From the NCBI GenBank assembly GCA_027310575.1, contig DAIDAO010000017.1, forward strand, positions 1-64,000: a stretch of DNA of 64,000 bases, written 5' to 3'. Position numbers and translations under genes: made by a program. Numbering within the stretch: position 1 is the first letter of the stretch; every line of letters begins with the position of its first letter. The notes beneath the pieces are model-generated. The model made no database searches. It was not told the origin of the DNA and was given only the letters and a program-made list of their open reading frames with translations. Positions 56,716 to 64,000 of the stretch are shown piece by piece. The stretch is from a bacterium. GTDB lineage: Archaea > Thermoproteota > Nitrososphaeria > Nitrososphaerales > Gagatemarchaeaceae.

Positions 56716-57651
56716 CTATCCTTTGCGGTAGGGCTTCAGCAGGAACTTGGGCGCCCTGGCCTTTCTCCCGAAGACGGGAATCAGGGCCAGGAGGAAGACG
56801 TAGGGAAGCATGTTGAACAGGGTTGACACAGACGCCACCGTAGAACCCGCTATGGAGATGTATTCGTTCTGAAGGGCGTACACCAAGTTGAAGGACAGGG
56901 CAGCGAAGAGCGTAGGATAGGGTTTCCAGTTCGCGAAGTATATCATTGCCAGCACGATGAAGCCCCTTCCCGCGATTATGTCGGTCTGGAAGTTGGGGAC
57001 GAAGTTGCCAGCAAAGTAAGAGCCTGCGAAGCCGAACATGAATGCGCCGAAGAGCGTCGCGAGAAACCTGACTTTGGCCACGTTCACCCCCATGTTGTCG
57101 GCTGCCTTCGGGTTCTCCCCAACGGCCCGAACCCTGAGTCCTAGAGAAGTTCGGCTCAGGAAGAGCGCAGTTAGGACGACGAGAACTATGGACAGATATG
57201 CCATGATGTCCTGCTTGAGGAAGATCGTCCCGATGATAGGAACACTCCCCCAGTCTGAGAAGATGGGCGGGAGGGAGATGTACCCTGGCGTGAGCCCGGA
57301 AGGATAGGCGATATTCCAGACCACGAAGGAGAATCCGAGGCCAAAGAGATAGATTGCGAGCCCCAGGGCGATCTGGTCAAGACGCACCCGGATCGCGAAG
57401 AAAGCGAAGACCGCCCCGATTATCCCCGCCATCGCGAGAGCAGCAAAGAGAGCGACCCACGGGTCCCCTGTCTCGTAGTCGACGATGAAGGTCGTCACCA
57501 GTGACATCAACATTATCCCCTCAAGGCCCAGGTTCGCCACGCCGGATTTCTCTGATACAATCTCTCCCATCCCCGCGAACAGGTAGAAGGGGGAGAGCTG
57601 CAGGGTCGTGGAGAGCACCGCGGTCACCACGTCCGAAAGGGCGACCGTCAC
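56716..57651 (-). CDS. ABC transporter permease (nucleoside-type)
   Basis: GEIVSEKSGVANLGLEGIMLM, RAVGENPKAADNMGVNV. Confidence 0.94.
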   Translation of the reverse strand: MTVALSDVVTAVLSTTLQLSPFYLFAGMGEIVSEKSGVANLGLEGIMLMSLVTTFIVDYETGDPWVALFAALAMAGIIGAVFAFFAIRVRLDQIALGLAIYLFGLGFSFVVWNIAYPSGLTPGYISLPPIFSDWGSVPIIGTIFLKQDIMAYLSIVLVVLTALFLSRTSLGLRVRAVGENPKAADNMGVNVAKVRFLATLFGAFMFGFAGSYFAGNFVPNFQTDIIAGRGFIVLAMIYFANWKPYPTLFAALSFNLVYALQNEYISIAGSTVASVSTLFNMLPYVFLLALIPVFGRKARAPKFLLKPYRKG

Positions 57652-58697
57652 GCCGTCCGTCTCCTTTCGGTCAGGTAGGCGCCCGACAGAATACCGACCA
57701 TCATGATGCCCTCCATCGCGAACTCGACGTAGTACGGCACGCCGACAGTCACGGCCATCGACTGCGCGCCGATGGTGATGTAGGCGAAGAAGAAGGCGGC
57801 GATCCCTATCCCCAGCATGTGCTTCCTGCCCACGAGGGCTACGATGATGGCGACCAGCCCGTAGTTGGAGGAGAAGGAGCCGATATCGAGTTCATATCTG
57901 TAGCCCATAATGTAAGTGGCGCCAGCGAGCCCTGCGAGCGCTCCCGCGGTGAGCATCGTGATCGTCATGACGCGGGGGATGCTTATCCCTGCGTATCTCG
58001 CGGTCTCGGGGCTTTCCCCGACCGTGTTCGCCCTTACCCTGAACGGCGTGCGTTCGACCAGGAAGTAGAGGATAACCCCGATGGCGATCGTCGCAGGCAC
58101 AGCGTACGTGATTGGAACGCCCCCGACGATATTCGGAATCTGGAACGTGGAAGGAAGCACTTTCGTGATGGGGAACCCGAGTGCGGTCCCGGGGCTCTTT
58201 ATGGGCCCGCTGAGCATGTAGAACCCGAAATTGAACGCCACGACGTTCAGAAGAATCGTGACCACGATCTCGTTCGCACCGAACTTCACCCTAAGTATGG
58301 TCGGGACTGCAATCCAGAGGAGTCCCCCGATCGCCGCACCCAGGATCATGGCGGCGTAGAGGAGCGGCGCAGGGAGAAACGCCATGTAGGTGTAGGCGAC
58401 GAACACCATCACCATCCCGGCCAGGAGCTGGCCTTGGGCCCCTATGTTCCAAAGGCCCGCCTTCAGAGCAAGGCCTATCCCCAAGGCCATTGAGTAGAAC
58501 ATCACGAAGAGGACGAAGATCTGCTGAACCCCGCCCGCGAGCCTGATCGGATTAAGAAAAAGGGAGGACAGGGCAACCCCGATGTTGCCGCCGGCGAACA
58601 CCACCACCAGGAGCCCGGCAAGTATGCCGAGCCCCACGGCGAAGGCGTTGTACGCGGTCGCCCGTAGCCATCGGAGGCCCTGCGTGTCCTGATGCAC
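57648..58697 (-). CDS. ABC transporter permease (nucleoside-type)
   Basis: LKAGLWNIGAQGQLLAGM, FRVRANTVGESPETARYAGI. Confidence 0.94.
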   Translation of the reverse strand: MHQDTQGLRWLRATAYNAFAVGLGILAGLLVVVFAGGNIGVALSSLFLNPIRLAGGVQQIFVLFVMFYSMALGIGLALKAGLWNIGAQGQLLAGMVMVFVAYTYMAFLPAPLLYAAMILGAAIGGLLWIAVPTILRVKFGANEIVVTILLNVVAFNFGFYMLSGPIKSPGTALGFPITKVLPSTFQIPNIVGGVPITYAVPATIAIGVILYFLVERTPFRVRANTVGESPETARYAGISIPRVMTITMLTAGALAGLAGATYIMGYRYELDIGSFSSNYGLVAIIVALVGRKHMLGIGIAAFFFAYITIGAQSMAVTVGVPYYVEFAMEGIMMVGILSGAYLTERRRTA

Positions 58698-58700
58698 CCT

Positions 58701-59939
58701 CTATGGTAGACTCGAAACTGGTGGGAGGTAGCTAAACAGCGCAGCCATGTCGCCTGTCGGCATGCCGCCGCCGGACGGCACCGTCAGGGTGGTGTCAGCG
58801 CAGCTGGGAGCGCTTGGATTGACGAAGCAGTACGGCGCTCCGCCAGATGTTGAAGCGAAGGAGATGATGATCGACCCCTCCACGATGCTGTTCTGCAACG
58901 CGAGACCTGCGGCTTTCACGTTAGCCGGTAGGTTGGGGCCTGGCTGTACTCTCTCGAGACCCGAAGCCATGTCGACCTTGGTGTAACCCCAGTGCCAGTT
59001 GTTGGCGACAAAGTCCAGCAGCGCCTTGTTCAGCGGGGCCGCATAGTCGATGACTATCGAGCCCAGCAGGACTCTGTTAACCTCAGGTTTGATGGCTGTT
59101 AGGTTGGTGTACACATTGGATGCCCATACTTGAGAGGTCGTGGGCTGCGCCATCGCTGCACCCAGAACACCGACGTCTACGCCGTCTCCAGAGGAGAAGA
59201 CGACATCGGCTCCACCGGTGTAGTCGTTGGTCGCAGTGGTTTGCGCTCCGGATACGTCGGCCCATGCGAATGCTTCGAAGGTGTTGGTGATGGTTGGTTT
59301 GACTGGGCTAGTATATGTGACGCCCGCGATGAAGCCTTCGTGACCTTCCCAAATCGATGGAATGTCACCGCCCCCTACCAATCCGAACTTGTGGGTCTGG
59401 CTGATCATCCCCGCCATAGCGCCCAAGACGAAGCCTCCGCCGCTAAGGTCCAGCCATATTCTGTAGACGTTGGAGTAGTTTGCCACTGTGCAGTCAACGC
59501 AGACCGACATGATATTCGGGTTCTGGCCCGCGAAAGTGTTGGCTTCCTGTTGGTACTGGCCGCCCATGAATATGACGACGTTGTAGTTCTGGCCCGCCCA
59601 CTGCTGAGCCGGGACTGCGGCGTCGGTCGATGAAGCTATGTTGGTGACGACGCTGAGAGTGAAGCCGTATTCGCTCTTAAGAGTCTGCATCGCGTTGTTC
59701 GCATTGTAGTTCCATGAGTTATCGGTCGTGGGTAGTGGGAGTATGAGCCCGACCTTCAGCTTCCCGATCGCGCTGGCCTGGGCGCCTGATGCGGTCACGG
59801 TTGTGGTCACCGTTGACGTGGATCCGGCTGAGGTCGGTGGGTAGATGAGTGCGTATGCCGCTACGCCGAGGAGGATGATGATAATGACGACGAGTGCACC
59901 TACGAGTGCTGTGATTCCGTCTCTTTTCGTTCCTTTCAT
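58701..59939 (-). CDS. BMP family ABC transporter substrate-binding protein
   Basis: N-terminal TM/signal then KVGLILPLPTTDNSWNYNANNAMQTLKSEYGF; ATG at 59939. Confidence 0.9.
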   Translation of the reverse strand: MKGTKRDGITALVGALVVIIIILLGVAAYALIYPPTSAGSTSTVTTTVTASGAQASAIGKLKVGLILPLPTTDNSWNYNANNAMQTLKSEYGFTLSVVTNIASSTDAAVPAQQWAGQNYNVVIFMGGQYQQEANTFAGQNPNIMSVCVDCTVANYSNVYRIWLDLSGGGFVLGAMAGMISQTHKFGLVGGGDIPSIWEGHEGFIAGVTYTSPVKPTITNTFEAFAWADVSGAQTTATNDYTGGADVVFSSGDGVDVGVLGAAMAQPTTSQVWASNVYTNLTAIKPEVNRVLLGSIVIDYAAPLNKALLDFVANNWHWGYTKVDMASGLERVQPGPNLPANVKAAGLALQNSIVEGSIIISFASTSGGAPYCFVNPSAPSCADTTLTVPSGGGMPTGDMAALFSYLPPVSSLP

Positions 59940-59968
59940 CAGGGTCAGAAACACTTCTAGTCGTTATT

Positions 59969-59984
59969 TAAGGAGGATTCCTTA
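59969..59984. promoter_or_regulatory. Inverted repeat TAAGGA-GGAT-TCCTTA overlapping BRE/TATA region of the BMP gene
   Basis: Perfect 6-4-6 inverted repeat directly read; next to minus-strand CCTTAAATAA about 29 nt upstream of ATG 59939. Confidence 0.5.
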
Positions 59985-59994
59985 CGCGTTCGGC

Positions 59995-60432
59995 TCAGCT
60001 TAGCTTAGCTTTTACACAGTCGAACAGCTGCCCGATTATCTTCTTGACGTTCCCCTCGATCAGGGGCTTCGCGAGCCCGCCCAGAGGGCCGCTGATGTTG
60101 ACGTTCGCGTCCCAGGCAAGCTCCGACTCCGTTCCGACCGCGGCAGCCGCAATGTTCACCAGGGCACTGAATCCGCTCCCTGCCCCGGTCCCGGAGAGCT
60201 CCAGTGTCGCGGTGTGCGTCGCCGGGTCCTCTTTGACCACCTTGGTCTGCGTCTGGAACGTTCCTCTGATGAAGCCGATCGAGACCTGGACGGTCGCGGA
60301 GATGCGCTTGTTCTCCCCGACTGTGTAGGTCTTGAGCCCGGGGACGCATTCGATCACTTTGCTCGGATCCGAGACGTACCCCCAGACCTTGTCGACCCCC
60401 GACGGGAGGAGGAACTTCCCCTGCATCTGCAT
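59995..60432 (-). CDS. CoxG-like SRPBCC family protein
   Basis: MQMQGKFLLPSGVDKVWGYVSDPSKVIECVPGLKTY... PLGGLAKPLIEGNVKKIIGQLFDCVK. Confidence 0.88.
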   Translation of the reverse strand: MQMQGKFLLPSGVDKVWGYVSDPSKVIECVPGLKTYTVGENKRISATVQVSIGFIRGTFQTQTKVVKEDPATHTATLELSGTGAGSGFSALVNIAAAAVGTESELAWDANVNISGPLGGLAKPLIEGNVKKIIGQLFDCVKAKLS

Positions 60433-60536
60433 GGCAGCGCCTGCGTCGCTCCGGGCTTATGGGTTCATCGGTGGGGTTCCCGGCGCCGAGAAGGTTAGGG
60501 TCAACAGATATAGCCCGTTTCACGGTCACGGCGCGC

Positions 60537-61433
60537 ATGAAAGCCAATCCCCTTGCTGGCTTCCTGGAGTCCGTCGAGCTGAGGATGCTCCGACCGTCGA
60601 AGTCTGACCTGCGGCGCGACCCGGGCCCGTTGAACGGGCTCATGCTCTCTATCCAGGACAAGGGGCTCCTGGAACCGATCATCGTGAGGCCGACCGCGGA
60701 GGGGTACGAGGTGGTGGCAGGGATGAGGAGGTTTGAAGCGTGCAAGAGGCTCGGGTGGCGGAGGCTCCCTGCGCATGTCGTCGAGCTCGACGACAGGGAG
60801 GCCTTCGAGGTCTCGCTCCTGGAGAACATCCAGAGGGAGACCCTCAACCCCATAGAGGAGGCGAGGGCGTTCAGGAACTACGTGGACGAGTTCGGCTACG
60901 GCGGCGAGACCGAGCTCGCGAGGAGGATAGGCAAGAGCCAGGAGTACGTGAGCAGGAGGATCGGGCTGCTCTCCCTCCCCCAGAGGGTCCAGGACCAGAT
61001 TATGCGGCGCCGAATAGCTCCGAGCGTGGCGCAGGAGCTCACCCTCCTGAATGACGAGGACGCTGAGGAGATGGCGGACGAGATAGGAGCTCACGGGCTG
61101 ACTCTGAGAGAGGTCAGGAAGATCATCCGTCACAGGCAGGCCAAGGGAGCCCAGGAGCCCTCGGCCGGGCTCGGGTCCCCAACCCGGGCTGACCTCGAGA
61201 AGAGGGTGCGCCGCGTGTCGAGGGAGCTCAACATAGCCATTGCCGCCCTTGGCGGGACTGTGATCAGGCTGGGCGAGGTGGCCGAGAACCTCGAAAAGGA
61301 GTGGGTGGTGCGGGAGTCGATATTCGTCTGCAGGGACAGCATAAGGGAGCAGATCGAGAACCTGACCAGACTGAAGAGGAAGTACGAGCGGGCTGAGGAG
61401 ACCAACCCTGGCAGGCTGTCTGTGATGGGTTAG
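60537..61433 (+). CDS. ParB/Spo0J-family protein
   Basis: LMLSIQDKGLLEPIIVRPTAEGYEVVAGMRRFEACKRLGWRRLPAHVV... SLLENIQRETLNPIEEARAFRNYV + HTH. Confidence 0.9.
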   Translation: MKANPLAGFLESVELRMLRPSKSDLRRDPGPLNGLMLSIQDKGLLEPIIVRPTAEGYEVVAGMRRFEACKRLGWRRLPAHVVELDDREAFEVSLLENIQRETLNPIEEARAFRNYVDEFGYGGETELARRIGKSQEYVSRRIGLLSLPQRVQDQIMRRRIAPSVAQELTLLNDEDAEEMADEIGAHGLTLREVRKIIRHRQAKGAQEPSAGLGSPTRADLEKRVRRVSRELNIAIAALGGTVIRLGEVAENLEKEWVVRESIFVCRDSIREQIENLTRLKRKYERAEETNPGRLSVMG

Positions 61434-61480
61434 GAGCCCTGCGACAGGCTTAAAGCGAAATCTCCCGGCCGGGTGCGACA

Positions 61481-62209
61481 ATGTCCACCGACTGGTCCCC
61501 GCCTGAGAAGGTCACCCTGGACGAGGTCAAGATCAACGTAGAAGACATCGAGCCTATACTCCGGGGCCTCGAGTCCCCCCTCCTCAAGGTGGAGTACCCG
61601 CAGGGGTACGTCAACCTACCCACAGGGGAGAAGATGGTGATCAGAAGGGCGAGGAAGGAGGAGGCGCCTGTCGTGATGCAGACCGCGCTGAAGCTCTTTG
61701 ACCACGACACCGACTTCTTCGATCTCGTGTCCTCGAGGGTCTACGCAGAGTTCCTGGGATGGTACAGGAGCAGGATGAAGGACCACGTAGCGCTCCTCGG
61801 GATCATCAATGGCGAGCTCGCGGCGATCGCGAACTTCAGGCTCTGGGACAACGATGTCGCCATAAGCCTCCACACGCTCACGTTCAAGCGGCGTGCAGGC
61901 ATCGGGGCCACGATGTACGCTGCCAAGGCTGAATACGCATTCGACATGATGAACACGAAGGAGTGGTGGGCGACCTACGAGAGCTACACTGGTTTCAGGT
62001 ACTGGGGCATAAAGTACGCGCAGTATCAGAAGCCCTACCCCGAGATGCAGCACGAGCTCGGCGGTTCGAGGATATTCTTCACGACCAAGGAGGACTGGGA
62101 CAGGTTCGCGAAGCCCATGCTCAAGGACAGGCTCCCCATCCGTCCCGCGCCCCCCGACCTCATCCGTTCGGCCGAGAAGGTCGCGCCGCCTAAAGAAGTC
62201 GAAGTCTAG
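61481..62209 (+). CDS. Uncharacterised protein, paralog B
   Basis: Paralog of 50383..51123. Confidence 0.8.
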   Translation: MSTDWSPPEKVTLDEVKINVEDIEPILRGLESPLLKVEYPQGYVNLPTGEKMVIRRARKEEAPVVMQTALKLFDHDTDFFDLVSSRVYAEFLGWYRSRMKDHVALLGIINGELAAIANFRLWDNDVAISLHTLTFKRRAGIGATMYAAKAEYAFDMMNTKEWWATYESYTGFRYWGIKYAQYQKPYPEMQHELGGSRIFFTTKEDWDRFAKPMLKDRLPIRPAPPDLIRSAEKVAPPKEVEV

Positions 62210-62262
62210 GCGCAGACGGACCGCCTCATGTCTTTTATACCGCCGACCGGGTCGGCCGAAGC

Positions 62263-63063
62263 ATGAAGCTGTACGACCTGTCGCAACCTCTGAATCAGGA
62301 GGCGCCGTTCTGGCCCCTTTACCCGCCCTTCGAAGTCAAGTTCATCAAGAGAAAGGCGGAGCATGGCGTAAACGCGCAGTACATAATGACCTCAAATCAC
62401 ATGGGGACGCACCTTGACGCGCCCCTCCACTTCGTGACCAACGGAAAGACGATAGACCAGATACCCCTGACGTGGCTTTACGGTCCCGGCATCATCGTCG
62501 ACGTCAGCGAAGTCGGGGACCTCGGCATCTACACCAAGGAGATCGTGGAGAAGAACGCCAGGGAGGCTGGGGGCGTGAAGGACGGAGACATCCTCATACT
62601 CTTCACGGGGTGGAGCAGGTACGCCTGGTATCAGAAGCCGAAGCCGGCGGGGACCGCCGACGAGGAGCGGTACATCCACATGCACCCAGGCCCCACAAGG
62701 CCGTTCTGCGACTACCTTCTGGAGAAGAAGATCCACATCTGGGGGGTGGACGCCGTGTCCACCGACCACCCAATGAACCTCCCGATCGGAAGGTTCCTGC
62801 CGCGGGTGAGCACGAAGGTGAGGGCCGCGGCCGTGAAAAAGTTCGGCGAGGAGAACCTTGCGAAGCTCTTCCCCGACGAGGACTACCAGCTGACCCACAA
62901 CATCCTCTTCCCGAAGGACTGCATCCACATCGAGAACCTCGGCGGCCAGATCGAAGAGGTGCTCGGCAAGAAGAAGGCAGTGCGGACCACCATCGGCTGC
63001 TTCCCCTGGCTGTTCAAGGGCGGGGAGGCCGCGTTTGCCCGCACCGTCGCCTTCGTCGAGTGA
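62263..63063 (+). CDS. Cyclase family protein (kynurenine-formamidase-like hydrolase)
   Basis: YDLSQPLNQEAPFWP, SNHMGTHLDAPLHF metal motif. Confidence 0.9.
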   Translation: MKLYDLSQPLNQEAPFWPLYPPFEVKFIKRKAEHGVNAQYIMTSNHMGTHLDAPLHFVTNGKTIDQIPLTWLYGPGIIVDVSEVGDLGIYTKEIVEKNAREAGGVKDGDILILFTGWSRYAWYQKPKPAGTADEERYIHMHPGPTRPFCDYLLEKKIHIWGVDAVSTDHPMNLPIGRFLPRVSTKVRAAAVKKFGEENLAKLFPDEDYQLTHNILFPKDCIHIENLGGQIEEVLGKKKAVRTTIGCFPWLFKGGEAAFARTVAFVE

Positions 63064-63090
63064 CCCTGTGAGGGAGTCGCGACGCTCGGC

Positions 63091-64000
63091 ATGAGCATCC
63101 CGTCGGTGGGCTGGCTACTGGGGATTGCAGACTACGGCAAGCTCCAGGACCTGGACGGCGCGGTGCTCGACCTCAACCAACCCCTCCCTCCGGATGCCAT
63201 GGCCCGGTACGACGGGGTGGTCGCGGGGCTTGCCAGGGTCAGAGGCACCGAGGCTGCTCTCTTTGCGCAGGAGCCGACGTACAAAGGCGGGTCGATGGGG
63301 CTTGGGCACACGAAGCGCCTCGAGAAGCTGGTGTCCGTGGCGGCCGAGGAGAAGCTCCCCATCATCGGGTTCTTCGACTCTGGTGGGGTGCGGGTTCAGG
63401 AGGGCGGGCATTCGCTGGAGGAGGCGAGCGCCCTCGTGGGGCAGCTGATCAAGGCGAGGGCAGCAGTACCTGTGATCAGCGTCGTGATGGGCGCGGTCAG
63501 CGGCGCAGCCGCCTACGCGGCGTACATGGGAGACGCGGTAGTGATGATCAAGGGGACGAGCAGCCTGTTCGTCTGGGGCCCCGGGGTGGCGAAGGCGGAG
63601 ACCAACAGGGAGGTCAGCGCGGAGCAGCTCGGGGGCTGGGAGGTGCAGTCGTCCAACGGGACCGCGACGCACGTGGTAGAGAACGAAGCAGAGTGCCTGG
63701 AGACCGTGCGGCAGCTCCTCTCCTACTACGGCATGAAGGGGTCCCGCTATCTGGCAGAGTCGGGCAGGACAGGAAGGAAGGCGGGCGGGACGATTGAGGG
63801 GACGTTCGATGCCGGGTCGTTCGTCGAGTTCAGGAGCCTCTACGCCAAGAGCGTGGTGACCGGACTGGCGCTGCTCGAGGGCAGGACGGTCGGGGTGATA
63901 GCGTCGAACAAAGAGGTGCTGCGTGGGTTCCTGGATATCGAAGCCTGCAGGAAGATAACCAGGTTCGCGTCGATGTGCAACACGCTCAGGATTCCGCTCG
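63091..64000 (+). CDS. Acyl-CoA carboxylase carboxyltransferase-like subunit, truncated by window edge
   Basis: Absent from the ORF track because it runs off the edge: PTYKGGSMGLGHTKRLEKLVSVAAEEKLPIIGFFDSGGVRVQEGGHSLEEASALVG...VVMGAVSGAAAYAAYMGDAVVMIKG. Confidence 0.85.
   Translation, partial: MSIPSVGWLLGIADYGKLQDLDGAVLDLNQPLPPDAMARYDGVVAGLARVRGTEAALFAQEPTYKGGSMGLGHTKRLEKLVSVAAEEKLPIIGFFDSGGVRVQEGGHSLEEASALVGQLIKARAAVPVISVVMGAVSGAAAYAAYMGDAVVMIKGTSSLFVWGPGVAKAETNREVSAEQLGGWEVQSSNGTATHVVENEAECLETVRQLLSYYGMKGSRYLAESGRTGRKAGGTIEGTFDAGSFVEFRSLYAKSVVTGLALLEGRTVGVIASNKEVLRGFLDIEACRKITRFASMCNTLRIPL

Noticed and set aside
1-64000. CRISPR arrays, transposons, integrases, prophage genes, rRNA/tRNA genes
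   Set aside because: None recognised on reading; short repeats seen were isolated inverted repeats at promoters. A dedicated tRNAscan or repeat search would be needed to exclude them fully.

Overview
High-GC archaeal chromosomal window, probably Thermoproteota/Nitrososphaeria-like. This affiliation is inferred from TATA boxes about 26-29 nt upstream of start codons, frequent TTG starts and archaeal gene families. No rRNA, tRNA, CRISPR array, transposase or prophage was recognised. Main blocks: (1) 1-8690, acyl-CoA metabolism (partial MaoC, CoA-transferase A/B, two crotonases, thiolase, aldehyde dehydrogenase). (2) 8687-25756, housekeeping and accessory genes (PduO-type adenosyltransferase, DUF2203, Bcp, malic enzyme, M20 peptidase, PiT/DUF47, PadR, a HAD gene with a disrupted start, GT4 fused to a membrane PH-like domain). 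(3) 25826-31678, PPDK and 2-oxoacid:ferredoxin oxidoreductase. (4) 33026-43119, a hydrogenase locus. Its subunit order is that of respiratory complex I (A-B-C-D-H-I-J-K-L-N), but the large subunit keeps both [NiFe]-ligating CxxC motifs. It is led by hypA and a HycI-type protease, with a HypC-like chaperone and a companion protein nearby. (5) 45561-63063, a locus with carbamate kinase, a xanthine-dehydrogenase-type molybdenum hydroxylase, FdrA/DUF1116/DUF2877 (AllF/G/H-like), a BMP-type nucleoside ABC transporter, a CoxG-like protein, a cyclase-family hydrolase and two copies of an uncharacterised paralog. I propose it is a purine/ureide (oxamate/carbamoyl-phosphate) catabolic island. Most interesting: the NuoA-containing 'complex-I-shaped' [NiFe] hydrogenase and the archaeal AllFGH-like island with a separate 58-aa FdrA-tail ORF. 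All family names come from reading translated sequence; no searches were run.
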